64,000 nt of DNA from Seleniivibrio woodruffii. GTDB taxonomy: Bacteria > Chrysiogenota > Deferribacteres > Deferribacterales > Geovibrionaceae. The stretch spans positions 1 through 64,000 of the forward strand of contig NZ_SMGG01000007.1 in NCBI RefSeq assembly GCF_004339245.1, read 5' to 3'. A program made the translations under genes and the position numbers. The notes under the pieces were generated by a model. It made no database searches, had not been told where the DNA came from, and saw only the letters and a program-made list of their open reading frames with translations. Shown in pieces: positions 54,309 through 63,392 of this stretch. Numbering within the stretch: position 1 is the first letter of the stretch; every line of letters starts with the position of its first letter.

Positions 54309-55337
54309 ATGCAAAACATTTCAGATGAACTCTTAAACCCTCGCCTCTCCTTACTGAATAAACTCGGCGGCATATCTTCGCCAGTCGTAACCAATAACGA
54401 ATGGCTGTATCTGCTCACAGAAGAGACAAGAAACTCCATATTAATTGAAGGATATTTCGTAGATAAGAAATCACTCCAAGATGTGTTCAGCAATAAGAAA
54501 TATAAAAACAATAGTGACGATGTTGACAAAGCTGTCAACTACCACCAAGCTGCCAATACATTCTACGGACTCGCATACAACGACTACGTGGACAAAACAG
54601 ACTCGTTCCTTACCTCCGCAATCATCAAAACCATCAACTCCACTCTGCGCCAAGGAGACAACGACACAGGTTTCCGCAGAGATCATATCGTAATAACAGG
54701 CTCAAAACACACTCCGCCAGACTACGTTGACATTGAATATCTCATAAAAAATCATTTCCTTGAACATATCATAAAGTCGAGAAAGGCTTATATGGCAGGC
54801 GGAATAAAGCTCTCTACATACATTAACTCTATTGCAAAACTTCATTGTCTTTTCGAGGCGATACACCCCTTCGCTGACGGCAACGGCAGAACCGGAAGAA
54901 TATTCCTAAACTGCATGCTTATTGCATCGGGATTACCTCCCGTTATCATCAAAGGAGCAGATAACGACAGAAACAAATATTATGCCGCACTTGAAGAGTT
55001 CGACTCAAAACTTGGAAATAGCCTGAATTTCAGAGATTCATTTTACAGGATTGACAACCTGATAAAAGATGAAGGCAACGCAGAGCTTATGACGGGCATT
55101 ATTTATGATTCTCTTCTTTATAGTTTAGACACTTTCATATGCAATACTCTTGAGAATAAAGGCGTAAAAATCAGCCCTATTGCAGATATTGCGCCATCTA
55201 TGGGCTACACAGCAGACTCTCTTCGTGTCATGGTCAACCGGGGACAACTCATTGCAAAAAAAGCAGGTAAAACTTGGTGTTCCAGCGAAATACTCCTTAT
55301 TAAGAATAATATGACTGAGATTGAAAGCACTATTTAA
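54309..55337 (+). CDS. fic: Fic-domain AMPylase, class II
   Basis: Fic enzymes transfer AMP to hydroxyls of target proteins. The 342-residue protein has the catalytic HPFADGNGRTGR (His at about residue 186) and an N-terminal inhibitory SILIEG (Ser43-x3-Glu47-Gly48), the class II motif (S/T)xxxE(G/N) that blocks ATP binding. The C-terminal part (about 285-342) with APSMGYTADSLRVMVNRGQL is winged-helix-like and could bind the upstream operator. It lies on the mobile element next to the RADAR genes. Its target is unknown. Confidence 0.92.
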   Translation: MQNISDELLNPRLSLLNKLGGISSPVVTNNEWLYLLTEETRNSILIEGYFVDKKSLQDVFSNKKYKNNSDDVDKAVNYHQAANTFYGLAYNDYVDKTDSFLTSAIIKTINSTLRQGDNDTGFRRDHIVITGSKHTPPDYVDIEYLIKNHFLEHIIKSRKAYMAGGIKLSTYINSIAKLHCLFEAIHPFADGNGRTGRIFLNCMLIASGLPPVIIKGADNDRNKYYAALEEFDSKLGNSLNFRDSFYRIDNLIKDEGNAELMTGIIYDSLLYSLDTFICNTLENKGVKISPIADIAPSMGYTADSLRVMVNRGQLIAKKAGKTWCSSEILLIKNNMTEIESTI

Positions 55338-55377
55338 TAACTACAAGTTAAAATACGTTTATTTCAGCGTGAATTTT

Positions 55378-56006
55378 CTATTCTCCGTATTTTCGCTTCT
55401 AACGAAATTTGCATCCATAAACACAAAACTCCAACTCACAAGCTTTTTTTCGTCTCATACAGGCTCACAGCCACTCACAACGCCATACCAGAGTTGCAAC
55501 GCCATGACATAGGAAAAAACCGCATATCAATGGATGATATTACTGACAGCTAAAATTTTAGTTTGCACATAAATCTTTCCCAAAAAAGCCGAATAAAATC
55601 ACTGTCGATTTTTACACTGACTGAATTCATTTGCATAGAAACCAATTGTTTTATTTTAAAAAATGTAGAATTAGAAATCGCTTTCGCTCGAAATAGAAAC
55701 TGTAAAACATACGAAGTATATAATAGTGGATAATGCTGGCGTTTCTAGAAACGCCGAGCGGCGTTTGTAGGAACGCCGGCCGGCGTTCACGGAGCTGCTA
55801 ACTGGTTGCTAAAAATTCTGAACATTATCTCATAATTTTTACTATATAGTTTTGCGTTTAATTATTTTAATAACTATTATTTCAGGCTCATTTCTACTCT
55901 AAAATTCTATGTTAACTAATCACACAGCACTAGGGTTCATGTAACTCAATATCGGGCATCGCAATCCCAGTTGAGACCCAAAACAATCCCAACTCTGTCT
56001 AGCATT
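55378..56006 (+). repeat. long direct repeat, left copy (flanks RADAR)
   Basis: About 629 bases nearly identical in order to 61405-62035. It includes CAACGCCATACCAGAG, a run of palindromes GGCGTTTCTAGAAACGCC then GGCGTTTGTAGGAACGCC then GGCCGGCGTTC (about 55739-55790), and the end ATCGGGCATCGCAATCCCAG. Differences are scattered single bases and small indels. This stretch has no good gene; a frame open in the other copy is stopped here by TAA. It lies between fic and rdrA. Confidence 0.9.
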
Positions 56007-56111
56007 GATGCCTCACAAAACCACTTCAGCTTAAAAACAACTATAAAACATTCAATTTGGAAATTGATTTTTTAAATGTTATTATTACAAATATGATATT
56101 AGGAGCAAAGA

Positions 56112-58907
56112 ATGGTAAGAAAACTTAGAAATGAAATTATAATCAACTTAAACGACGAGAGAGACGCATATGCAGTCAGTAATACAAACGAATGGATTCA
56201 CATAAAACAACGAAAAAGAATAATTGAGCTAATTCAGGAGTCACTCACAAAGCTTGAAAATATAAAAGATTACCAAAACGCATTTTCAGCCATAAGACCT
56301 CATGATACCATTCTGATCTCCGGGGGAAGGGGCACAGGAAAAACAACTTTTATTTTAAGTTTATTCAAAGAAATCGAATCGGGGACTATTCTTTCTGACA
56401 AAAAAATAGAGTTAATCGCACCTATAGACCCAACACTCATAGAAGATAAAAGCAACATTCTGATCAATATTATTTCCAAGATTAAAGAGAAAGTCAAATG
56501 CAGCATATCCGTCAAGAATCAATGCGATAAAATTGATGCGCAATACAGAGCATGGGAAGAATCTTTGAAAGCACTAGCAGATGGCTTGCAAGGGCTTGAC
56601 GGCATTGGCGGCGACATGCGTACTTCCGACTGGCATGACAGTGATTACATAATGAAAAAAGGGTTATCTAATGTCCATGCCGCAAATAATCTCGAGTCAA
56701 ATTTATCAACGTTCATGAAAAACAGTCTTACGCTACTAGATAAAGAAATCTTCATGGTAGCTTTTGACGACATCGACACAAATTTTGAAAAGGGGTGGTC
56801 TGTTCTTGAAGTCTTAAGAAAGTATCTTGCCATCCCACAATTAATCACAATAATGACAGGAGATATTTCTCTTTACTCTTTACTTGTCAGAAAGCATCAA
56901 TGGGAAAATTTTGGCGAAGACTTAATAAAAAATGATGTTGTTCAATATACGGGAAGATACAATGAGCCTATTCGAAACCCTATGAGATACGATGACACAG
57001 TATCTGAACTTGAAGAGCAATATATGCTCAAAATACTTAAACCTGAAAGAAGAATTATGCTCGATTCCCTGTTCAACAAAGGGAGTTATTTCTCAATAAA
57101 AATAAAACACATTGACACATCTCAATCAGCAATAATACAAGACCTGGCAAGCTTTTACAGCGAATTTTTTAACCTTTTTGGTATTAGATCCGGATTCGGC
57201 AGATACTATGAATACGTTACGTCTCAACCAATTCGTAAACAAAAACAATTGATGTATATCTATAGTAAAACCAAGAACAAAGAAATAATTATTAATTCTA
57301 TGTTTGATATTTTCTGGACGGAACTTGACAGATGCGGCATCAATATTTTCAATTTACGCAATAACAGAAGCAATATTATGCAGGAATCACTTCATTATTT
57401 GCTTAAGAACTTTATTCTTTACGGTGGTTTTTCGTTTGAGCTTTTCTCAAACAACGAGAATATTAACGGTTCGCAGCTTATGTTAAGTTTTGTACTTAAT
57501 AACAGTTTTGAAAATAATCCCTCAACAATATTTGACTACTTAATAAGAATTGGTTTCTCCACAAACTTTATCAAGCGTATTGAAGCAACCACCGGGCAAG
57601 CAACTTACCCTGTCACAAATATCCCAACCTCGAATGATTATCTAAATCATATAGGCACATGGCAAGATAAATCTTTGGTGTCTATCGCCAGTGCCTCAAC
57701 AAGTTATATCAGAGCCCTCAAAAGCTACAACGCTATATTCAACGCAAAAGAAACTCTATCATTTGATGATATGGGAAATTATCTGGGCACAGCAGCTCTC
57801 TATGGATACTATAAAACATCTAGAAAAAGAATAAATAAAAAGAGAATTGACGAAATCATTACTAAAGATGAAGAAAATGTCGAATGGGTATTGGCAATGT
57901 TAACAATTGTTAACGTATCAAATGCTTCTGGACAGACCATTCCTGTTTTCTCAGTACATAAACTAATCGGAGTTTTAAATAGGCTGATAAATAAATATTA
58001 CGAGTCAGCATATTTAAACTCAGAAATTATTGAGTCAGAATTATCTAAATTAGGACAAATAAAAGACTTCTTGTATCCTGATTGGGCATCAAAGATGCCT
58101 ATAAAAGTTAACGATAACTTTGAGACAGATGAAATTGAGGAATCACATAATCAGAAAAATACAAACACTAAGCTCAATGAGTTAGCCACTATAATCAGTG
58201 AGTGGATTAGCTCCAGCGAACCTATTAATATTTCGCCCACGCTACTAGGCAGGATATCAACTAGGTTTTTCTATGCCCTTTTACGTATTGATGAAAAGCA
58301 GTATCAAAAACTAGGCGAATACATTCACAGAGTGTTGATTGTATTTTTATATTCAATTTTAGTTGAAGAACTGGATGAGAACAGCAAAGAAATAAGAATC
58401 CAAAGAACTAACCCCACAGATACCGATGGGCTGTTTGATAATGCGTTAAAAACACTGGCTGGAATAGATGGATTGAACTTGCCTTTCTTCGAATGGATAC
58501 TCACATGTCCTCTAATCACTGTTTATCTTGATAAAGAAACACTCAAAAAGATTAGTAACTACAAAGAATCGGATATTAACAGCGAAGAATTCAATATACA
58601 TGCAAAGCTGATGAAAGTTGATATTTATACTAAAAATGTCCCTTCGAGTACCGCCGATAACAACGAAGGAATCGGTGAAAAGCCAAATATTGGAGTATAC
58701 AATAACAAACACATTGAAATATTCGAAACTTATCTAGTCCGTTCAGGGTATGATATGAAAAAAATTAATCCAAGAAATAACAATATATTATACGAAATAA
58801 AAGACAAAGTTAATGAAGATATACAATTCCCCTATCGTTTACCATCAATAAAAACAGTCAGCTCACTTATTAATACAATAAAGAGCAGGAATAGCAAAAA
58901 ACAATGA
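56112..58907 (+). CDS. rdrA: RADAR ATPase RdrA
   Basis: The 931-residue protein has a P-loop (GGRGTGKT at 71-78) and a Walker B-like FMVAFDDID at 214-222 in a KAP/AAA-type NTPase, followed by a long helical region without other known domains. An NTPase of this size, overlapped by 4 bases (ATGA) with an 800-residue adenosine-deaminase-like gene, is the layout of RADAR, where RdrA assembles with RdrB against phage. AGGAG precedes the ATG at 56112. I identify it from architecture and partner; homology should be checked. Confidence 0.82.
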   Translation: MVRKLRNEIIINLNDERDAYAVSNTNEWIHIKQRKRIIELIQESLTKLENIKDYQNAFSAIRPHDTILISGGRGTGKTTFILSLFKEIESGTILSDKKIELIAPIDPTLIEDKSNILINIISKIKEKVKCSISVKNQCDKIDAQYRAWEESLKALADGLQGLDGIGGDMRTSDWHDSDYIMKKGLSNVHAANNLESNLSTFMKNSLTLLDKEIFMVAFDDIDTNFEKGWSVLEVLRKYLAIPQLITIMTGDISLYSLLVRKHQWENFGEDLIKNDVVQYTGRYNEPIRNPMRYDDTVSELEEQYMLKILKPERRIMLDSLFNKGSYFSIKIKHIDTSQSAIIQDLASFYSEFFNLFGIRSGFGRYYEYVTSQPIRKQKQLMYIYSKTKNKEIIINSMFDIFWTELDRCGINIFNLRNNRSNIMQESLHYLLKNFILYGGFSFELFSNNENINGSQLMLSFVLNNSFENNPSTIFDYLIRIGFSTNFIKRIEATTGQATYPVTNIPTSNDYLNHIGTWQDKSLVSIASASTSYIRALKSYNAIFNAKETLSFDDMGNYLGTAALYGYYKTSRKRINKKRIDEIITKDEENVEWVLAMLTIVNVSNASGQTIPVFSVHKLIGVLNRLINKYYESAYLNSEIIESELSKLGQIKDFLYPDWASKMPIKVNDNFETDEIEESHNQKNTNTKLNELATIISEWISSSEPINISPTLLGRISTRFFYALLRIDEKQYQKLGEYIHRVLIVFLYSILVEELDENSKEIRIQRTNPTDTDGLFDNALKTLAGIDGLNLPFFEWILTCPLITVYLDKETLKKISNYKESDINSEEFNIHAKLMKVDIYTKNVPSSTADNNEGIGEKPNIGVYNNKHIEIFETYLVRSGYDMKKINPRNNNILYEIKDKVNEDIQFPYRLPSIKTVSSLINTIKSRNSKKQ

Positions 58908-61270
58908 GTAACACACCATCGTTAAGACAAATTCTTTTTGATATAAATTCGTTAAAAGATTACGAAACAGGTAATGGCAAACCGGAATTTGAAGATATTA
59001 AAAGAAGAATGGTGCTCAACGAACGTTCACTCAACAGAAATTTGCCTGATCATTATTACAATAACGGTTACGAATATGTACTGGGCGGAATCAATGATAT
59101 AAATTCACTTCTGACCAAAGGGTTAACAAAACTCGGCTCCGAGCATCTGACAATTTTTAAGGATCTTGTCTATGTAAAGACTGAAAGCTTTTCGGACTGG
59201 CAAGAGTTACTGACTTTATGCCCCCCACTGATACTTGTTTGTGCTTTTTTATGGGACACTAAATACTGCAAAAGCCAGACGAAAGTCTGTTGTATATCAG
59301 AATTTACTATAGAGTATTTGAAACCGCACACTATTTACACATGTATTCCTTCACCAAGATTCATTCATCTGGATAGTTTCATTGAAGAAAATGGTGGTCT
59401 TTACGATCTGCACATGCACTTGAACGGTTCAACAGAAACCGATATAGCATGGCACTATTTTCTACAGACACCTGAAAAAGTCAAAAAAGGCCTAATGAGT
59501 GCAAGCCATAACCAAAAAGTCATAGAACAGATTGAACAGACGGAAAATGGTTTTACACCGGACGTTCTCTATCAACGCCTGCAAGCCGCAGTTGAACTCA
59601 GACATGATATCGTAAGAACAATACTTGCGTCTTATGGCATTATAAAATGTGAAAACTACATAAAAGTCAGTGACAGACACCCTATGACTCTGCTGTTTAG
59701 CTCCTATTCTGACCCAGACAGCAATTGGCGTGATGAAACAATGGAAGCCTTGATGTATATCTTGGCACTAGACCACATTCATACACACCAAAGCAGTACT
59801 CTGGCAAAAATATTCCACCACTACCTCCTCATTTTGGGTTTCATTAACCAGTTCCTTGTTCAACAGATTCATCAGAGCGGTTTTGACCAATTCCAAAAAA
59901 TCACACTTAACAAGTTTCGTGAAACACCAGAAGAAACTTATGCAAGGCGATTTTTTCAATTGGGAGGATACAAACAGAATAACTTTAAAATGATTGAAGG
60001 ACGGTTCGCTCCGAAAGATACACCGCAGAAAAACAGAGAGCAGATAAACCTTATACTTTCTGGATGGGGAAAATATAAAGAAAAAATTAAGAGCCGTTAC
60101 GATGACCTAAAAGTTGACTCCGACCATATAGAATTAAAGCTCGTAGCTCACTTTATAAAACAAAGTGATTCCAATATATCAACTGATACCGATGACTTCT
60201 TTATTCCTCATACAAGATTACGTAAGTCTCTATGGCAGAAGGCTGCTGCCCTTATTGTAACCAAAAACCACACAGAGCACGGTCAATACCTCACCGGAGT
60301 TGACGCTGCATCCAATGAGTTGGAAACACCGCCTGAAGTTTTTGCCCCGATATACAGACACTTGAGAAATAATGGGTTCAGTCATTTCACATACCATGCG
60401 GGCGAAGATTTCCATCATATCGTAGGTGGACTCAGAGCTATGTACGAGGCTGTTGATTTTCTCGATTTAAAAGCAGGAGACAGAATCGGGCACGGCACTG
60501 CAATGGGAATCAGCCCTGAATTATGGCACGGTCACACAGGGAATTTTCTATTTTTGAACAAAGGTGAATGGTTGGATGACTTACTATTCTCAATTTTCCT
60601 AATTGAAAAATACGATGACGGCTCTCTTGTCAATTTGTCCAGTAAACTCCGCTTTGAAGCTGAAAAAAAAGCATCGGAAATATATGGGAACTATTTTCAT
60701 ATAGGAGCTTTAATCGGTGCATGGAAGCTCAGAAAGTTCTGCCCTTTTCATATGTTTCCTGTTGAAAGTTCTCTAGGGCATAACGACTACTCAACTGAAA
60801 CGGTAGCCTGCTGTCAGGCAAAGCCGGATAAAATACAGTCAGACCTGTTGAAAGCTTACTATACACAATCGATAAAAAAGCGATATGATATTAAAGAAAA
60901 AATTGAAACATTAGGCCTGTTCAGTCTGGATGACCTGTGGAAGTTGCAAATAATTCTCCAGAAATATATGCACCAGAAAGAAATCGTAATGGAAGTCCTA
61001 CCAACAAGTAATGTTAGAATAAGTTATTACAGCCAATACTCAGAACATCATATATGGAGATGGCTCGGATTGAATAAAGTTAACAATTGCGACACCTTGC
61101 CCCCCATCGTCCTCGGAACAGACGATACTGGCATATTTGCGTCAAATATAAGAAACGAGTATGCTCATATTTATAACCATCTGATTAATACCATAAAGTT
61201 ACCTCACCAATCAGCCTTGAAGTATATTAAGGAAATTCATGAAAGCAGTAAAGTGTATGCGTTTAAATAG
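58904..61270 (+). CDS. rdrB: RADAR adenosine deaminase RdrB
   Basis: The 788-residue protein has the metal-site and catalytic motifs of adenosine deaminases: LHMHLNGS (His170, His172), YHAGEDF (His498, Glu501), GHGTAMG (His530) and LGTDDTG (Asp740-Asp741). It is far longer than housekeeping Add (about 330), with an N-terminal domain of about 160 residues and large insertions, as in RdrB. RdrB was reported to deaminate adenosine in RNA and, in later work, ATP/dATP. Its start overlaps rdrA as ATGA. All key residues look intact. Confidence 0.87.
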   Translation: MSNTPSLRQILFDINSLKDYETGNGKPEFEDIKRRMVLNERSLNRNLPDHYYNNGYEYVLGGINDINSLLTKGLTKLGSEHLTIFKDLVYVKTESFSDWQELLTLCPPLILVCAFLWDTKYCKSQTKVCCISEFTIEYLKPHTIYTCIPSPRFIHLDSFIEENGGLYDLHMHLNGSTETDIAWHYFLQTPEKVKKGLMSASHNQKVIEQIEQTENGFTPDVLYQRLQAAVELRHDIVRTILASYGIIKCENYIKVSDRHPMTLLFSSYSDPDSNWRDETMEALMYILALDHIHTHQSSTLAKIFHHYLLILGFINQFLVQQIHQSGFDQFQKITLNKFRETPEETYARRFFQLGGYKQNNFKMIEGRFAPKDTPQKNREQINLILSGWGKYKEKIKSRYDDLKVDSDHIELKLVAHFIKQSDSNISTDTDDFFIPHTRLRKSLWQKAAALIVTKNHTEHGQYLTGVDAASNELETPPEVFAPIYRHLRNNGFSHFTYHAGEDFHHIVGGLRAMYEAVDFLDLKAGDRIGHGTAMGISPELWHGHTGNFLFLNKGEWLDDLLFSIFLIEKYDDGSLVNLSSKLRFEAEKKASEIYGNYFHIGALIGAWKLRKFCPFHMFPVESSLGHNDYSTETVACCQAKPDKIQSDLLKAYYTQSIKKRYDIKEKIETLGLFSLDDLWKLQIILQKYMHQKEIVMEVLPTSNVRISYYSQYSEHHIWRWLGLNKVNNCDTLPPIVLGTDDTGIFASNIRNEYAHIYNHLINTIKLPHQSALKYIKEIHESSKVYAFK

Positions 61271-61404
61271 TAAATAAAGAAATCTAACTTTAACAATATT
61301 ACAAGGAGTCTAACTGTGACTGGTTTTGTTCCATTATTGACGGTGTTTTCAACGCAGCATAAATATAACTATTAATTAAATATGTTTGTTTTAGTACTCT
61401 TTAT

Positions 61405-62035
61405 CTATTATCCGTATTTTCGCTTCTAACGCAATTTGCGTTCATAAACACAAAACTCCAACTCCCAAACTATTTTTCGTCACAGACAGGCTCATAGGCT
61501 CTCACAACGCCATACCAGAGTTGCAACGCCATGACATAGGAAAAAACCGCATATCAATGGATGATATTACTGACAGCTATAATTTTAGTTTGCACATAAA
61601 TCTTTCCCAAAGAAGCCGAATAAAATCACTGTCGATTTTTACACTGACTAAATTCATTTGCATAGAAACTAGTTGTTTTATTTTAAAAAATGGAGAAATA
61701 GAAATCGCTTTCGCTCGAAATAGAAACTGTAAAACATACGAAGTATATAATACTGGATAACGCTGGCGTTTCCAGAAACGCCGAGCGGCGTTTGCAGGAA
61801 CGCCGGCCGGCGTTCACGGAGCTGCTAACTGGTTGCTAAAAATTCTGAACGTTAGGTCATAATGAAAACTATATAGTATTGCATTTAATTATTTTAATAA
61901 CTATTATTTTAGCCTCATTTCCACTCTGAAATTCAGTGTTAACTAACCGCACAGGACGGGGGTTCATGTAACCCAATATCGGGCATCGCAATCCCAGTTG
62001 AGACCCAAAACAATCCCAACTCTATCCAACATCAG
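61405..62035 (+). repeat. long direct repeat, right copy (flanks RADAR)
   Basis: About 631 bases matching 55378-56006. It adds a perfect AACGCAA-T-TTGCGTT palindrome where the left copy has lost it. The palindrome run (about 61766-61817) is GGCGTTTCCAGAAACGCC, GGCGTTTGCAGGAACGCC, GGCCGGCGTTC. Its last 14 bases are the 3' end of the HD-like gene. The 61521-61760 frame is open here, but most differences from the left copy change amino acids, so I do not call it a gene. The stretch 61271-61404 holds nothing I recognise. Confidence 0.9.
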
Positions 62036-62876
62036 AGCAATTGTCGCTCATATTCCATATCGAACATGAAACAATGCGTCGATGAGCCTGCATATTCTTT
62101 CGCACCTCTGTTACCCTGTCATTCTGCAAGTCATAAATAATCCGCGCTTCAACAGATCTCGCCAGCACATTCCCATCTGGAGAATGATGAAGAATGATAT
62201 TCTCAAGTTTTTGAAGAACCGGCTCATCGATCTCAATCATCTTGGCAGCATTCTCTAACAATATCTTATGCGATGAAGAAACAGCACCGACATAAAGACC
62301 TGTGTGCGTGACCTGAAAGCCTCGCTCTGTCATCCTGTAACACTTGGCTTTTCCAATATTAACAAGCATAATTCCCATGATGAGATGGTCATAATTTATA
62401 TATTTTCCAATGCGATCCATCTTCGCAAATAGTTCTGCTGTCTCAAAAAGCTCGCAGGTATGAACCAGAAGACCGCCAATGTAATTATATTTACTGTCAT
62501 TCGACTCCGGCGCATCTACAAACAACCTCATTAGCTTTCTGTCTCGATGAATCATGCGGAATAGCCTACTACACATGTCATCCTGCAGATTAAAACTGTA
62601 ATCCACAAACTTCTGCATGTATTTTTCATAAAGCTTGTTCAGACCTATTCTTACTCTGGAAATGCTGATCCTACCGTTTTTCCTATTCTTAATCCTGACA
62701 CCGTCGATACTGATTTCACTGTAATCAGCCAGAATACGAAGTGTGGCATCGATATTATCTTTGCAGTAGGCAACTTCTTGTCCTTTTGGACCAGAAACAT
62801 GTAGTTTCAAACACCTGCCGTCAGAGTTGACAACTTCCTTATGTATGACTACAAACTCACCAAGATATTCAACCAT
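62022..62876 (-). CDS. YhaM-like HD-superfamily protein with degraded HD motif
   Basis: The 284-residue protein resembles 3'-5' exoribonuclease YhaM's HD domain: NYIGGLLVHTCELFETAELF, HLIMGIMLVNIGK, LHHSPDG and EARIIYDLQNDRV. In active enzymes the middle motif is LHDIGK; here it reads LVNIGK, so both the His and Asp of HD are gone. It may be a non-catalytic binder. It is the leftward gene of a divergent pair; palindromic operators lie upstream. Its final codons lie in the direct repeat. Confidence 0.75.
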   Translation of the reverse strand: MVEYLGEFVVIHKEVVNSDGRCLKLHVSGPKGQEVAYCKDNIDATLRILADYSEISIDGVRIKNRKNGRISISRVRIGLNKLYEKYMQKFVDYSFNLQDDMCSRLFRMIHRDRKLMRLFVDAPESNDSKYNYIGGLLVHTCELFETAELFAKMDRIGKYINYDHLIMGIMLVNIGKAKCYRMTERGFQVTHTGLYVGAVSSSHKILLENAAKMIEIDEPVLQKLENIILHHSPDGNVLARSVEARIIYDLQNDRVTEVRKNMQAHRRIVSCSIWNMSDNCSDVG

Positions 62877-62906
62877 CGCACACCGCCACTGTTCTCACAA
62901 GAACAC

Positions 62907-62938
62907 GTTTATTTTTAAACATGTTTAATAATAAACAT
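62907..62938. promoter_or_regulatory. paired GTTTA-N4-TAAAC operators
   Basis: GTTTA-TTTT-TAAAC (62907-62920) and ATGTTTA-ATAA-TAAACAT (62921-62938) are two adjacent inverted repeats with centres 16 bases apart. A half-site ATGTTTA lies at 62984-62990 and another, TAAACAT, at 63794-63800 upstream of the XRE gene. This suits a dimeric HTH repressor acting on the divergent genes at 62876 and 63001. Confidence 0.6.
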
Positions 62939-63000
62939 TCAATTGCGTCATGTCAATGAAATAATTTGATTTTTACTCTTTTGATGTTTATTCTTGTTAT

Positions 63001-63207
63001 ATGGAAATAAGACTTAAACCCGAATATTTAGAAGAAATTAAAAAGAAGCACACAACCTATTCGCTTGGAAAAATACTAAGCAACCACCAGGCAATACGTA
63101 TTTTCAGCGGAGAGGCCAATATAACTCTCAAGTCATACTACGTTCTTTGCAAAGCAATGGGATGGGATTTTCCTGAGTATTTCAGTGTCAAAGATGACGC
63201 TGAATAG
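63001..63207 (+). CDS. small HTH-like protein
   Basis: The 68-residue protein (MEIRLKPEYLEEIKKKH) looks like a compact helix-turn-helix: the segment SLGKILSNHQAIRIFSGEANITLKSYYVLCKAMG has the spacing of a Cro/XRE recognition unit. No strong ribosome site is visible before the ATG. It is divergent from the HD gene, with palindromic operators between. Function as a regulator is inferred. Confidence 0.6.
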   Translation: MEIRLKPEYLEEIKKKHTTYSLGKILSNHQAIRIFSGEANITLKSYYVLCKAMGWDFPEYFSVKDDAE

Positions 63208-63233
63208 ATTAGTCTTCTACATATTTTAGATTA

Positions 63234-63261
63234 TTGACAATATATTTTTGTGATTTATAAT
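63234..63261 (+). promoter_or_regulatory. consensus promoter for the 35-residue peptide
   Basis: TTGACA (63234-63239) and TATAAT (63256-63261) are both perfect hexamers, 16 bases apart, ending 23 bases before the peptide's start codon. Confidence 0.8.
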
Positions 63262-63284
63262 ATAGAGTACATAAGGAGGACACT

Positions 63285-63392
63285 ATGGAACTGATTACAT
63301 CACCAATCTTTATTTTCCTCATGATTGTCGGAGTACTTGGAATAGGCGCACAACTGCTGTTGAATAGCAGACATAAGCAAAAGAATAAATAA
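63285..63392 (+). CDS. 35-residue single-pass membrane peptide
   Basis: The frame MELITSPIFIFLMIVGVLGIGAQLLLNSRHKQKNK is preceded by AAGGAGG 8 bases upstream and by a consensus promoter, and is followed by a hairpin terminator. This compact signal set argues that it is truly expressed. It has one hydrophobic helix (about 5-27) and a basic C-tail, the form of type I toxin peptides or small membrane regulators. No antisense antitoxin RNA is evident. Confidence 0.68.
   Translation: MELITSPIFIFLMIVGVLGIGAQLLLNSRHKQKNK

Noticed and set aside
55739-55790. CRISPR-like array in the GGCGTTT palindromes
   Set aside because: Three palindromes with almost no spacers, no cas genes. They are hairpins in series, not repeats with spacers.
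55733-55836. attC-like integron recombination site in the direct repeats
   Set aside because: The right copy has GTTAGGT, fitting the R' box, and a distant AAC, but the left copy has ATTATCT and neither has a good R'' box. No integron integrase is present.
58904-61270. Housekeeping adenosine deaminase (Add)
   Set aside because: Over twice the normal length and overlapped with a large NTPase gene; fits RdrB better.
61521-61760. 79-codon frame in the right direct repeat as a gene
   Set aside because: The left copy has a TAA early in the frame, and most single-base differences between copies change amino acids. There is no ribosome site. Noncoding structure explains it better.
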